A stretch of DNA of 64,000 nucleotides from Oscillospiraceae bacterium (GTDB taxonomy: Bacteria; Bacillota; Clostridia; Oscillospirales; Acutalibacteraceae), in the NCBI GenBank assembly GCA_015066045.1, contig SVPD01000005.1, forward strand, positions 16,948-80,947, read 5' to 3'. The stretch's first letter is position 1. Each line of letters begins with the position of its first letter. A program made the translations under genes and the position numbers. This document shows positions 1-9,795 of this stretch, piece by piece. The notes below the pieces were generated by a model that had not been told where the DNA came from, ran no database searches, and saw nothing but the letters and a program-made list of their open reading frames with translations.

Positions 1-176
1 TGTAAACAAATTGTTGACGGGCAATTTTTGACGATTGCTTCAGCTGCAAATTTTCGAGTTCAAAAATGCCCACAACCCCAGTAAAATAGGGCGTTTTCAC
101 CACCTTTCGTGCCGAAATTTGTGTAAGATTTTGTGTTGCTTTTCGCTTAATTTATGGTTCTATTTTAACATCTACA
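1..176. mobile_element. Possible partial insertion-sequence end (IS21-like?) abutting truncated spoVAD
   Basis: Minus-strand spoVAD coding sequence loses family similarity at about 176; the sequence that follows (TGTAGATGTTAAAATAGAACCATAAATTAAGCG...) resembles IS21-type terminal motifs. The element runs off the window, so no transposase is visible. Confidence 0.35.
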
Positions 177-808
177 GGTGCCATAGCCGCACCCATATTA
201 GCCGCATCCGTTATACCCAGATCCTCAATGGTGCCGATGTGTATTTTATCGATGTAGGGAAGAGCTTTATCACCGCTGTCGCTGAGCACTGCTGCTCCCG
301 AGCCTGTTACGGTCCACTGGGCAGTGGGCGCTCTCTGCCCGCCGTATTCGAGCGGGAATCGGAACTGCTTTTCAGCTGAGCAGAAATGTGAGCTCGTGGT
401 GGCGATGCAGGTGCTCATTCCTCCGCTTTCTATGGCGAGGGTGGCGCAGATGAGACTCAGTGCCATGGTAGAGCAGGCACCGTAAAGACCTGTGAAGGGT
501 ATGCCGAATTCTCTGAGAGCGAAGGCGGAGCCAGTGCACTGATTGAGAAGGTCTCCGGCAAAAATACCGTCTATTTCCTCCATTCCCTTACCGGCTTTTT
601 CCAGAGCGATCATTACTGCATTTTTCATAAGGAAGCTTTCTGCTTTTTCCCAGCAGTCCTGACCTAAGGTCGTGTCCTCGAAAAAGCGGTCAAATTCTTT
701 TCCGAGAGGCCCCTCGCTTTCTTTTTTGCCTACTGCTGCGGCATAGGAAATAAAGCGGGGCTTTTTTTCTGTGATGACGGTTCTGCCTTTTCTGGTGGCC
801 ATAACCAT
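152..808 (-). pseudogene. spoVAD: Stage V sporulation protein AD, C-terminally truncated (218 aa; full-length family about 338 aa)
   Basis: Thiolase-like SpoVAD motifs GPLGKEFDRFFEDT, AGDLLNQ, YGACSTMALSL, ATSSHFCSAEKQFRFPLEYGGQ, VTGSGAAVLS, DLGITDAANMGAAMAP; a stop follows shortly after GAAMAP where the family continues for over 100 aa. Confidence 0.8.
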
Positions 809-817
809 ACCTCCTTT

Positions 818-1258
818 TTAGTAAAGCCTGAAAATATATACGATAAGCCCGTAAAGAGCCGCACTCGAGCAGCCGAAAACTATTACGGGGCCTGCGATAG
901 AAAACATCTGAGCGGCGGTACCCGTTACGGTACCCTCGGTGCGGAATTCCATCGCAGGGGAGACAATGGAGTTAGCGAAGCCTGTTATGGGCACCATAGT
1001 GCCGGCACCTGCGTGCTTTGCTATATTGTCGAAAACACCCGCTCCCGTGAGAATGGCCGTGATAGCTATCACCGTTATCATAGCCAGCGCACGGCTTTCC
1101 TCCTGTGTCATAGTGGCCGAGAACCATAGGTTGAGTACCTCTGCAAAGGTGCAGATGCTGCCGCCGATGAGAAAGGCAAAAAGACAGTCCTTGGCGACAG
1201 GGGAGGGGGGAGAGTATTTTTTGGCAAGATTGCCGTATTCATTCGGTGAAAGAGACAT
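818..1258 (-). CDS. spoVAC: Stage V sporulation protein AC
   Basis: 146-aa membrane protein immediately upstream of spoVAD; SpoVAC-like PVAKDCLFAFLIGGSICTFAE and TGFANSIVSPAMEFRTEG. Confidence 0.85.
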   Translation of the reverse strand: MSLSPNEYGNLAKKYSPPSPVAKDCLFAFLIGGSICTFAEVLNLWFSATMTQEESRALAMITVIAITAILTGAGVFDNIAKHAGAGTMVPITGFANSIVSPAMEFRTEGTVTGTAAQMFSIAGPVIVFGCSSAALYGLIVYIFRLY

Positions 1259-1410
1259 AATGTTCCTGCTTTCTTTTTCATTTTCTTTTCATATTTTTAT
1301 CCCTTTTTCGTCGATTATTCTTAATTTGATGTGAAAAAATTACTCCGAATAAACAAAATTTTAACAATATTGTGTTAAAATAAACCGATAAAGTTTCGGG
1401 AGGAATAAGT

Positions 1411-2082
1411 ATGTTTAAAATACTTGTAGTCGAGGATGACAGAAATCTTAACCGTGCCGTCTGCTCTTATCTTAACCGTAAGGGCTACAGTTCCACAGGC
1501 TGCTACGGTGCTGCAGAGGCTTATGACTGTATGGCAAGAGATGTTTTCGACCTTATTATCACAGATATTATGATGCCGGGAATCGACGGCTATGAGTTTA
1601 CCCGCAACGTGCGTTCGTCGGACAAGGAGATTCCCATCCTTTTCATCAGTGCCCGGGATGACCTTTACTCCAAGCAGAGGGGCTTTGGCATGGGAATAGA
1701 CGATTATATGGTAAAGCCCATAAACTTAGATGAGCTTATTCTTCGTGTGGAGGCTCTGCTGAGAAGAGCCAGAATAGCCTCCAGCAAGGTAATTACCGTA
1801 GGCTCGTTTACGATGAATATGGATGAAAGAAGCACGAAAATCGACGGCAGGGAGATTCCGATGACAGCCAGAGAGTTCAATATTCTCTATAAGCTTCTGT
1901 CCTATCCGAATAAAACCTTTACACGCTCGCAGCTGATGGATGAATTCTGGGAGTCCGCTACCTCCTCAGGGCCGAGAACGGTGGATGTTTATATGGCGAA
2001 AATCAGAGATAAGGTTTCCTGCTGTGATGACTTTGAGATAGCTACCGTGCACGGACTGGGATACAAGGTGATACTGAAATGA
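1411..2082 (+). CDS. OmpR-family DNA-binding response regulator
   Basis: Receiver domain (VVEDD, DLIITDIMMPGIDG, KPI) plus winged-helix C-terminus (MTAREFNILYKLLSYPNKTFTR, RTVDVYMAKIRDKV). Confidence 0.95.
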   Translation: MFKILVVEDDRNLNRAVCSYLNRKGYSSTGCYGAAEAYDCMARDVFDLIITDIMMPGIDGYEFTRNVRSSDKEIPILFISARDDLYSKQRGFGMGIDDYMVKPINLDELILRVEALLRRARIASSKVITVGSFTMNMDERSTKIDGREIPMTAREFNILYKLLSYPNKTFTRSQLMDEFWESATSSGPRTVDVYMAKIRDKVSCCDDFEIATVHGLGYKVILK

Positions 2083-3185
2083 AGCTGAAAAATATACACA
2101 AAAGCAAGAAAAACATCGATAAAAAGATCAATTTTTCTCTTTTTTCCATCCATCATTTCCTTATTGCTTTTCTTGTTTTCGGTATCATAATAACCGTTTG
2201 CTTTCTTTTATTTTTCAATAACGGTCTTTATATGGTTTTCGACATAATGGAGCTTAGTGAGGAGATAAAAAAACGTGCATGGCAGACACTAAACAACCTT
2301 ATCTTCATAAGCTTTCTCGTTACGGTGGCTTATAACATCTTCAAATGGTTTACCATAAAAATACCCATAACGAAGCTTCTTGATGCCACTCACAGGATTT
2401 CTGAAGGAGACTTTTCGGTAAGAGTTAAATTTTTTCACATTTTCAATGCGGTTAATGAATTTGACGTTCTGGCCCGAGACTTCAATAAAATGGCTGAGGA
2501 GCTTTCAAGCACGGAAACGATGAAAAATGACTTTATTTCGAACGTTTCCCATGAGCTGAAAACTCCCATAGCAGTAATAAATTCCTATGCAACCATAATA
2601 CAGAACCCTGAAATAAGTGAAGAGGAAAGAGTGGAATATGCACAGATAATATCCAACGCCTCCTCTAATCTCTCAGAGCTTATAACGAGTATTCTGCGCC
2701 TTAACAAGCTGGAAAATCAGCAGATTTTTCCTGAAAAGAAAAGGTATGACCTGAGTGAGCAGATGTGTGAATGTATGCTTAAATTCGAAAGTGAATGGGA
2801 GAAGAAAAATCTGAACATAGAAACAGATATTTCTGAGGATATAATCATAAACGCAGACGGTGAGCTTCTTTCACTGGTATGGTCGAACCTTATTTCAAAT
2901 GCAGTGAAATTCTGCGATGAGGGCGACACGGTGTATGTGTCGCTGAAAAGAGAGGGTGAAAATGCCGTGGTGAAAATCCGTGACACAGGCTGCGGTATGA
3001 GTGAAGAGGTTATGGGCAGAATTTTCGAAAAGTTTTATCAGGGTGACACCTCCCGTTCTACCAAGGGTAACGGTCTCGGTCTGGCACTGGTGAAAAGGGT
3101 AATCGACATTACGGACGGTGAAATAGAGGTAGAAAGCGAAGAGGGTGTCGGTACGGAATTTATCGTGAGAGTACCTCTGGAATAA
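2079..3185 (+). CDS. Sensor histidine kinase (HAMP, HisKA, HATPase_c)
   Basis: FISNVSHELKTPIAVI, NLISNAVKFCDEG, DTGCGMSEEV, GNGLGLALVKRV; overlaps the regulator by 4 nt. Confidence 0.95.
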   Translation: MKLKNIHKSKKNIDKKINFSLFSIHHFLIAFLVFGIIITVCFLLFFNNGLYMVFDIMELSEEIKKRAWQTLNNLIFISFLVTVAYNIFKWFTIKIPITKLLDATHRISEGDFSVRVKFFHIFNAVNEFDVLARDFNKMAEELSSTETMKNDFISNVSHELKTPIAVINSYATIIQNPEISEEERVEYAQIISNASSNLSELITSILRLNKLENQQIFPEKKRYDLSEQMCECMLKFESEWEKKNLNIETDISEDIIINADGELLSLVWSNLISNAVKFCDEGDTVYVSLKREGENAVVKIRDTGCGMSEEVMGRIFEKFYQGDTSRSTKGNGLGLALVKRVIDITDGEIEVESEEGVGTEFIVRVPLE

Positions 3186-3221
3186 TAAAACAGAAGCAAA
3201 ATATTCTGATTGATAAAAATA

Positions 3222-3262
3222 AACAGATGTGTTTTAGTTCAACTTTACACATCTGTTTTTTC
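3222..3262 (+). terminator. Rho-independent terminator after the sensor kinase
   Basis: AACAGATGTG...CACATCTGTT followed by TTTTC. Confidence 0.75.
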
Positions 3263-3320
3263 TTTTGCTTTTTGGTCTGTGCTTACTGCAGCAGCCCCTT
3301 TTCATATACATAAATTAAGT

Positions 3321-4865
3321 TTACGATGCCTTTTCCCTTTGTTGAGAAGATGCGAGCCTGACGGATATTTTGTGTGTCAGCTCATCAAAACCGCAAAGTG
3401 AGTAGGGTATTATCAGAAAAAAATAGGTTACGGAGTACTGTCCTTTCGCTTCCCAGACAAGATGGAAAAGAAAGCCTCCGATCATTATTATGGCGGGCAG
3501 GAGCTTGTACATTTTAATTTTTCTGAAATTTAAAATCAGATATACGGCTCCGAAAAAATAAATGGCAGTCTGCAGATAATTACATATCTGCCAGTAGATA
3601 TTATTAAGTGCTTCGTGGCTGGTAAGAAATGAATGAACAGGACGAGAAAACTCGATAGAATGAGTTTTCACCTGTTGTATCCATATGCTTTGAAATGTAG
3701 GTTCGCACCACATGGAAAGAATCTTTTTACAGAAAAATTTCAGCGTGTAAACGGGTTCTTTTTTCATATATTCCAGACGCTCTTTCAGGTCTTCGATACC
3801 TTTTTCCTTTGCTTTTTCCGTGTCATATCCTGAATCGTCATAAAGGTCACCGTTATATCCGGACCACCAGCCGGGTCCTCTGTGGCATTCGGATAATCCC
3901 ATTGTTATCCAGGCGACAGTCGGAACTCCCTTCGAAAGATTGGTCTGTGTTTTTCCTTCGACGAAAGCAGTTACTCCTGAACCGAGGATAATGTAAATCA
4001 GAACTCCGATTACTGCAATCAGGATATTCAACATCCTTTTACGGAATATAGCATAAAACATATAAACGAGAAGTGATGCAACAAGAACAATCAGATAGTT
4101 TGATTTGAACATAACGGCGGTTGCAATAAGAAGCACGGACAATATACCACAGATAAGCTTTTTATTCTTAAAAAAAGTGAGCTGAAAATACAGTCCTGAG
4201 ACAGAAAGTGCGAGACCTATCATAGTGCCGTAGGTAAAGGTTATATACAGAATCATAGGTGCAAACAGTAAGAGCACAAGTGAAATAAGACGGTGGTTTT
4301 TTATGTTCAGTATAATCTCACTTGTTTTTGCTATAAAAACGGTACTTACTACGGCTGCCGAAAGATTTATAAACTGCATAATCAAATGATTGCCCTTGCC
4401 GAATATAGACTGAATAAGAGCGAAAAACAGGATCAGTCCGTTCTGATTAGGGTATTTTTCGGCGTATCCTCCGGCTTTCCATGCTTCATAGTTTCCGTCG
4501 AGAAATTGCTGAGCAGCTGTAAAGCATTCTTTCTGGTCAGATTTCAGATCAAGCTGAGTAGATAAAATGAACAGGGTATATAGTGCTATAACCGATGCAA
4601 TAAAAGCAGACGGTATTCTTACATCGCATAGTCTGCAGTCTTTTTTATAGCACAGACATACTCCCAGTGTCAGCAGGGAAAGTATTACTGTAATGTGACA
4701 GAATATATTGTCGGAAGCGTATTCTATTATTTCAGAATTGTCGTAAATAGTGCAGGTTTTAAGAGAACTTGCTACCAGAAGAGAACAAAGTATTACCCCA
4801 AAAATAAGTGCAACTGTCCGTTCGCAAAAAATAAAGATATTATTTTTAAGTTTTTCATTATGCAC
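3321..4865 (-). CDS. Polytopic membrane protein, glycosyltransferase family 39/GT-C-like
   Basis: 514 aa, many TM segments, central loop and PNQNGLILFFAL motif typical of GT-C-like membrane proteins. Confidence 0.6.
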   Translation of the reverse strand: MHNEKLKNNIFIFCERTVALIFGVILCSLLVASSLKTCTIYDNSEIIEYASDNIFCHITVILSLLTLGVCLCYKKDCRLCDVRIPSAFIASVIALYTLFILSTQLDLKSDQKECFTAAQQFLDGNYEAWKAGGYAEKYPNQNGLILFFALIQSIFGKGNHLIMQFINLSAAVVSTVFIAKTSEIILNIKNHRLISLVLLLFAPMILYITFTYGTMIGLALSVSGLYFQLTFFKNKKLICGILSVLLIATAVMFKSNYLIVLVASLLVYMFYAIFRKRMLNILIAVIGVLIYIILGSGVTAFVEGKTQTNLSKGVPTVAWITMGLSECHRGPGWWSGYNGDLYDDSGYDTEKAKEKGIEDLKERLEYMKKEPVYTLKFFCKKILSMWCEPTFQSIWIQQVKTHSIEFSRPVHSFLTSHEALNNIYWQICNYLQTAIYFFGAVYLILNFRKIKMYKLLPAIIMIGGFLFHLVWEAKGQYSVTYFFLIIPYSLCGFDELTHKISVRLASSQQREKAS

Positions 4866-4953
4866 TGCCGGTCCTCCCTTCGGGTTATTGCCATATAATT
4901 TATTATACCAGAATGATAGCAGAATAGTAACTAAAAGTCAAACAGAAAGTGAA

Positions 4954-5160
4954 ATGCACAGGAGTGATTCGCCGACATCCCATAAGGCAGTATTTGTTTC
5001 TCGAACAAAATTCCCTGTATTATTGCCCATAGCCTCGAAAGGCGGCAGCCTTGCTGCATTTTGTGGCTTCAATACAAGAAATTTTCAGTTCTTACGAAAC
5101 TGCGAAGCACTTTAAAAAGTGAAATACTGCCTTATGGGATGTCGGCGTTTTCCTGTGCAT
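4954..5160. repeat. MITE-like intergenic element with terminal inverted repeats
   Basis: ATGCACAGGA-N6-CGCCGACATCCCATAAGGCAGTATTT (4954-4995) is inverted at 5122-5160 (26-bp perfect core); no plausible CDS inside. Confidence 0.8.
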
Positions 5161-5167
5161 TAATTTT

Positions 5168-5950
5168 TTAATCGCTTATTTTACTTAAAAACGCCCTGAG
5201 TCTTTCTGTTCTCGGATTGGTGATGACATATTCTGCCTCACCCTCCTCGGCGATGATGCCCTGATCCATAAAGACTATGTAATCCGAAACCTCCTTAGCG
5301 AAGGTCATTTCATGGGTAACGATAACCATAGTCATATTTTCCTCTGCCAGCTCACGGATAACCTTTAAGATTTCTCCCGTAAGCTCGGGGTCAAGAGCTG
5401 AGGTGGGCTCGTCAAAGAAAAGAATTTTCGGCTCTAAGGCCATGGCACGGGCGATGGAGACTCTCTGCTTCTGTCCGCCCGAAAGCTCACAGGGATAGTT
5501 CTCCATTTTATCCTCAAGCCCCATTTTTTTAATGACCGATTTTGCCTTAAGGTCTATTTCCTCATAGATGGCCTTTTTATTTTTTTTGAAATCAGGTCTG
5601 TTTTTCGCTCTTACCTTAAGGGCGAGCTTTACATTGTCGAGGACATTGTACTGGGGGAAAAGGTTGAAATCCTGAAAAACGAGGCCGATGGAAAGCTGCT
5701 TTTCCAGCTGCTCCTTTTTGGATAGCTTTTTCTCACTCGAAGAGTCGAAAATCACATCTCCGTCTACGGTGATTTTACCGCTGTCGGCCGTTTCGAGAAA
5801 GTTTATGCAGCGCAGGAGAGTTGTCTTACCGCTGCCTGATGAGCCGATAATCGAAAGTACATCGCCCTCGTTCAGATTAAAAGAGATACCCTTGAGCACC
5901 TGTGTTTTGCCAAAACTTTTTTCTAAATTTCTCACTTCAAGTATAGCCAT
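5168..5950 (-). CDS. Polar amino-acid ABC transporter ATP-binding protein
   Basis: Walker A GSSGSGKTTLLR, LSGGQKQRVSIARAMA, DEPTSALDPEL. Confidence 0.95.
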   Translation of the reverse strand: MAILEVRNLEKSFGKTQVLKGISFNLNEGDVLSIIGSSGSGKTTLLRCINFLETADSGKITVDGDVIFDSSSEKKLSKKEQLEKQLSIGLVFQDFNLFPQYNVLDNVKLALKVRAKNRPDFKKNKKAIYEEIDLKAKSVIKKMGLEDKMENYPCELSGGQKQRVSIARAMALEPKILFFDEPTSALDPELTGEILKVIRELAEENMTMVIVTHEMTFAKEVSDYIVFMDQGIIAEEGEAEYVITNPRTERLRAFLSKISD

Positions 5951-5962
5951 AACGGTACCTCC

Positions 5963-6613
5963 TTATCTGTAATAATCGAGCTTCTTCTCTATCTTGCCGA
6001 GAACTACCGTGAGCATACCGCAGAAGAGAAGGAAGAATACTGCCGTGTAAAAAAGAGGCCAGATAACACCTCGGGCAGAGAACTGACCTGCTACCATAAT
6101 AATGTCGAGAACGCCGATAACTCTGGCCAGTGAGGTGTCCTTTATAAGAGTGAGGATTTCGTTTCCCATGGGGGGAACGATACGCTTTACCACCTGCATA
6201 AGAACTACCTTAAAGAAGGTCTGTGCTCTGGTCATACCGAGCACCTGACCTGCCTCATACTGTCCCTTCGGAATACCTTCGATGCCGCCTCGGTAAATCT
6301 CGGAGAAATAGCAGGCGTAGTTTATAACGAAGGCTACCGCTGCCGCAGTCATTCTCGGATTTTCGCCGGGAAAATGTGCGTCAAAGACCAGTCCGGGCAC
6401 ATAAAATACCACGAAAAGCTGAAGCATAAGGGGAGTACCTCTTATTACCCATACGAAGGCTCTGGTGAGGACTCTGAGCGGGGAAAATTTCGTCATAGAG
6501 CCGAAGGCTATCAGAAGGCCTAAGGGTATGGCGAAGATAAGAGTTATGCCGAAAAGCTTTATGTTTTCGAAAAAGCCGAGAAACAAATCGGCATTTACTG
6601 CTGTGAAATTCAT
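5963..6613 (-). CDS. Amino-acid ABC transporter permease (His/Glu/Gln/Arg type)
   Basis: FVWVIRGTPLMLQLF, EIYRGGIEGIPKGQYEAGQVLGM, PPMGNEILTLIKDTSL. Confidence 0.95.
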   Translation of the reverse strand: MNFTAVNADLFLGFFENIKLFGITLIFAIPLGLLIAFGSMTKFSPLRVLTRAFVWVIRGTPLMLQLFVVFYVPGLVFDAHFPGENPRMTAAAVAFVINYACYFSEIYRGGIEGIPKGQYEAGQVLGMTRAQTFFKVVLMQVVKRIVPPMGNEILTLIKDTSLARVIGVLDIIMVAGQFSARGVIWPLFYTAVFFLLFCGMLTVVLGKIEKKLDYYR

Positions 6614-6640
6614 AAATTACCTCTGTCAGAAACAACCAAA

Positions 6641-6662
6641 ATGCCGTCTTGACGGACGGCAT
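6641..6662 (-). promoter_or_regulatory. Intercistronic hairpin between binding-protein and permease genes
   Basis: ATGCCGTC-TTGACG-GACGGCAT perfect 8-bp stem in the operon gap. Confidence 0.6.
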
Positions 6663-6685
6663 CGGTTTATTCTATATGTCTTTTC

Positions 6686-7534
6686 TTATTTTACGATAAT
6701 TTGCTCTGTGAGCTTGTATTTAGCAGCGATTTCTGCGAGCTTGCCGTTATCGGCGAGAGTCTTCATAGCATCGTTCACTGCTGCACAGGTGTCTGCACCC
6801 TTACGGAATGCGATACCGTATTCTTCGTCTGCAAATGCCAGCTCATCTACTACTACGAGGTCCTCATAGTCTGTGCCTTCACCGATCATACCGATAGAGA
6901 GAACATAGTCAACCACGCAGCCGTCTGCCACGCCGGATTTAACTTCCATAAGTGCCTTAGCCTGAGAGTCAACTGCGGTGTAGTTTGCACCTGCGAAGAA
7001 GGCGTCTTCCTTAGCTACGGTTTCACCGGCTGATTCGATTTCAGCTACGATATTGGCACCCTCGAGAGCCTCTGCAGAGGTGTATTTGTCGGCATTTTCA
7101 GCCTTAACGAGGAGAACCTGCTTGTTAGCCATATAAGCTGTGGAGATTTCCATTTCAGCTTTTCTTTCGTCTGTAATGGTCATACCGTTCCAGATGCAGT
7201 CAATGGTCTTCGATTTAAGCTCAGTTTCTTTTGCACCCCAGTCGATAAGCTGGAATTGGGGCTCTACACCGAGCTCAGCACATACTGCCTTGGCAAATTC
7301 TGTTTCGAAGCCGATGAGTTCGCCGTTGTCGTCCTTGTAGTTCATAGGAGCAAATTCTGTGTAGCCGATGATCATTTTACCGTTTGCCTTTATGTAAGCA
7401 AGATCGGAAGCGGTTTCTGTGGGGGCTGCTGTGGTGTCGTCTGCGTTTTCACCGCCGCCGTTGCAGGCTGCGAGAGTGAAGCACATAACTACTGCTAAAA
7501 TGGCCAGTACGATGGCAAGGGTTTTCTTTTTCAT
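6686..7534 (-). CDS. Amino-acid ABC transporter substrate-binding lipoprotein
   Basis: Lipobox LAACNGGG; SBP_bac_3 motifs YTEFAPMNYKDDNGELIGFETEFAKAVCAELG. Confidence 0.95.
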   Translation of the reverse strand: MKKKTLAIVLAILAVVMCFTLAACNGGGENADDTTAAPTETASDLAYIKANGKMIIGYTEFAPMNYKDDNGELIGFETEFAKAVCAELGVEPQFQLIDWGAKETELKSKTIDCIWNGMTITDERKAEMEISTAYMANKQVLLVKAENADKYTSAEALEGANIVAEIESAGETVAKEDAFFAGANYTAVDSQAKALMEVKSGVADGCVVDYVLSIGMIGEGTDYEDLVVVDELAFADEEYGIAFRKGADTCAAVNDAMKTLADNGKLAEIAAKYKLTEQIIVK

Positions 7535-7671
7535 AATAATTACTCCTTTTTTGATGATTTGTTACCTCATCATATAAATTTTTCCGAGCGATTCTTCTTC
7601 ATCGCTTTAGCGTGGTAACATAGTAACACATTAATAGTCGGGTGTCAAGAGTTTTTTATAAAAAATTAAAA

Positions 7672-7712
7672 AAAGAGAGCGTGCGGCTATTCGGTAGCCT
7701 GCAGCTCTCTTT
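7672..7712 (-). terminator. Terminator downstream of the ABC exporter genes
   Basis: AAAGAGAGC ... GCTCTCTTT stem with an inner hairpin; T-rich on the minus strand. Confidence 0.75.
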
Positions 7713-7719
7713 CATACTT

Positions 7720-9795
7720 TTATTTCATTTCAAACGTGCCTGTATAAAGCTGATAGTACTTTCCGCCAAGGTCAATAAGAGACTGATGGTTGCCTTCCTC
7801 TATGATTTCGCCCTTTTCCAGAACGATAATCTTTTCCGAATTGCGCACCGTCGAAAGCCTGTGAGCGATAACGAATACGGTTCTTTCCTCCATAATGGAG
7901 TCCATACCTACCTCGATAAGTCTTTCCGTTCTCGTATCGACAGAGGAGGTAGCCTCGTCGAGAATAAGCACGGGAGCCTTTGCGATGGCGGCACGGGCTA
8001 TGTTTATCAGCTGAGCCTGTCCCATACTGATATTATTACCGTCAGAGCGTATGTCGGTTTCATAGCCGTCGGGCAGCTTTTCGATAAAGGAGTGTGCATT
8101 GGCTATCCTGGCAGCCGCAATAACCTCCTCATCGGTAGCATCGAGCTTACCGTAGCGGATATTATCTGCTATAGTGCCTGCGAAAAGTCGGGTGTCCTGC
8201 AGTACCATAGCCATGGATTTTCTCAGGTCAGCCTTTTTAATGTCCTTTATGTCAATGCCGTCATAGATGATGGCACCCTTATCGATTTCGTAAAAGCGGT
8301 TTATGAGGTTGGTGATGGTGGTCTTGCCTGCACCGGTGGAGCCTACAAAGGCTACCTTGGTACCGCTTTCGGCATTTACGGAAACATTTTTAAGCACCTC
8401 TGTGCCCTCTACATAAGAGAAGGTGACGTCGTTCACCTTTATGTCGCCTCTGAGGGGAACATACCTGCTGCCGTCCTCTGTGGGCACCTTCCAGGCAAAG
8501 GAGCCTTCGTTTTCAGCCTCCTCTTCCTCACCCAAAGCATTTTTTATCAGTCGGACCAAAGTAACCCGTCCCTCGTCTGTTTCGGAGGGTGTGTCGAGAA
8601 TTTCGAAAACTCGCTCTGCACCTGCCATAGCGGAAACGAGAGTGCTGTAGCAGGAGGCTATCTGTGCGATGGGTGTACCGTAGCTTTTCGATTTGTCAAG
8701 ATAGGTGGTGAGGGTACCGATGTCCATTCCGCCGCCCATTACTATTTTGGCGCCCAGAATAACGACGATGGCATAATTGACACGGGTAATCATAGACATA
8801 AGCGGTCCCATAAAGCCGCCTATAATGTTTGCCCTTACACCGATTTTACGGTAGTTCTCATTGAGAACACTGAAGCCCTCCTTGGTTCTTTCCTCGTGGC
8901 AGAAAAGCTTTACGTTCTTTATACCTCTGATATATTCCTCGATATAGCCGTTTACCTCGCCTATGGCCTTCTGCTGCTCTTTGAAAAGGGGAGAGCATTT
9001 TTTCGTGATGACGATAACTGTCATAAACATCAGCACCACGGCTACGGTGATGGTAAGAGTGAGCTTCCATGAAGCGATTATCATAAAGCCCACCGTGAGC
9101 ACTGCAGAGATAGAGGAGGTGATAAGAGTGGGAAGGGTGTTACTTACCAGATCGCTTACTCTGCTGATGTCGTTTGTGAAGCGGCTCATAATTTCGCCTG
9201 TTTTTCTGCCGTCAAAGAAGCTCAGCGGGAGAGTCTGAATGTGATTGAAAAGGTCTCTTCTCATATTTGCCAGTGTCTTTGAGGACACATAAAGCATAAT
9301 TCTCGTATAAATGAGATTAAGAGAGGAGGAAAGCAGGAAGCCTATGGCCATCAGAACCAGCCATTTGCTGATGTAGGCGAAGGCAGCGGATATATCGGGG
9401 TTTTCAGCCACTACCGTTTCTGCTATGGTATTGATAACGGGCATCATAGCCAGAGAAGCGACGAAGCCGATGACTGTGGTGAGAACCACGAAAACACAAA
9501 CGAGGATAATAAGCCCCTTGAAATCCTTCAGATAGCTGAAAAGACGTTTGGTGGCCTGCTTCATATCCTTGGGCTTAGCCTTCTTTTTCGCTTCTTCCTT
9601 TTTCTTTTTTTCTTCGGCCCTTTCGGCCTCTTCCTTTTCCCTTTTTTCCCTTTCCTCGGGTGTTTCGTTTTCGGGGATTTTCTTTTCTTCTTTTTCCTTT
9701 TTCTTTGCGAAAAGCTTCTTTTTCTTCGGCTTTTCTTTTTCAGCGATGTTTTTTACATCCTTTTCTGTTCCGTTTTCTGTAGGAAGTCTGCTCAC
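7720..9795 (-). CDS. ABC exporter, fused permease/ATPase, with a Lys/Glu-rich N-terminal extension
   Basis: GSTGAGKTTITNLINRFYEID, SMGQAQLINIARAAI, LDEATSSVDTRTE; about 75-aa K/E-rich N-terminus. Confidence 0.93.
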   Translation of the reverse strand: MSRLPTENGTEKDVKNIAEKEKPKKKKLFAKKKEKEEKKIPENETPEEREKREKEEAERAEEKKKKEEAKKKAKPKDMKQATKRLFSYLKDFKGLIILVCVFVVLTTVIGFVASLAMMPVINTIAETVVAENPDISAAFAYISKWLVLMAIGFLLSSSLNLIYTRIMLYVSSKTLANMRRDLFNHIQTLPLSFFDGRKTGEIMSRFTNDISRVSDLVSNTLPTLITSSISAVLTVGFMIIASWKLTLTITVAVVLMFMTVIVITKKCSPLFKEQQKAIGEVNGYIEEYIRGIKNVKLFCHEERTKEGFSVLNENYRKIGVRANIIGGFMGPLMSMITRVNYAIVVILGAKIVMGGGMDIGTLTTYLDKSKSYGTPIAQIASCYSTLVSAMAGAERVFEILDTPSETDEGRVTLVRLIKNALGEEEEAENEGSFAWKVPTEDGSRYVPLRGDIKVNDVTFSYVEGTEVLKNVSVNAESGTKVAFVGSTGAGKTTITNLINRFYEIDKGAIIYDGIDIKDIKKADLRKSMAMVLQDTRLFAGTIADNIRYGKLDATDEEVIAAARIANAHSFIEKLPDGYETDIRSDGNNISMGQAQLINIARAAIAKAPVLILDEATSSVDTRTERLIEVGMDSIMEERTVFVIAHRLSTVRNSEKIIVLEKGEIIEEGNHQSLIDLGGKYYQLYTGTFEMK

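Noticed and set aside
4750-5115. 121-aa plus-strand ORF across the MITE-like element
   Set aside because: No RBS or domain; overlaps the repeat and the antisense of the GT39-like gene.
7642-9072. 476-aa plus-strand ORF
   Set aside because: Lies fully antisense to a well-supported ABC exporter gene; product has no coherent domain and reflects codon bias of the opposite strand.
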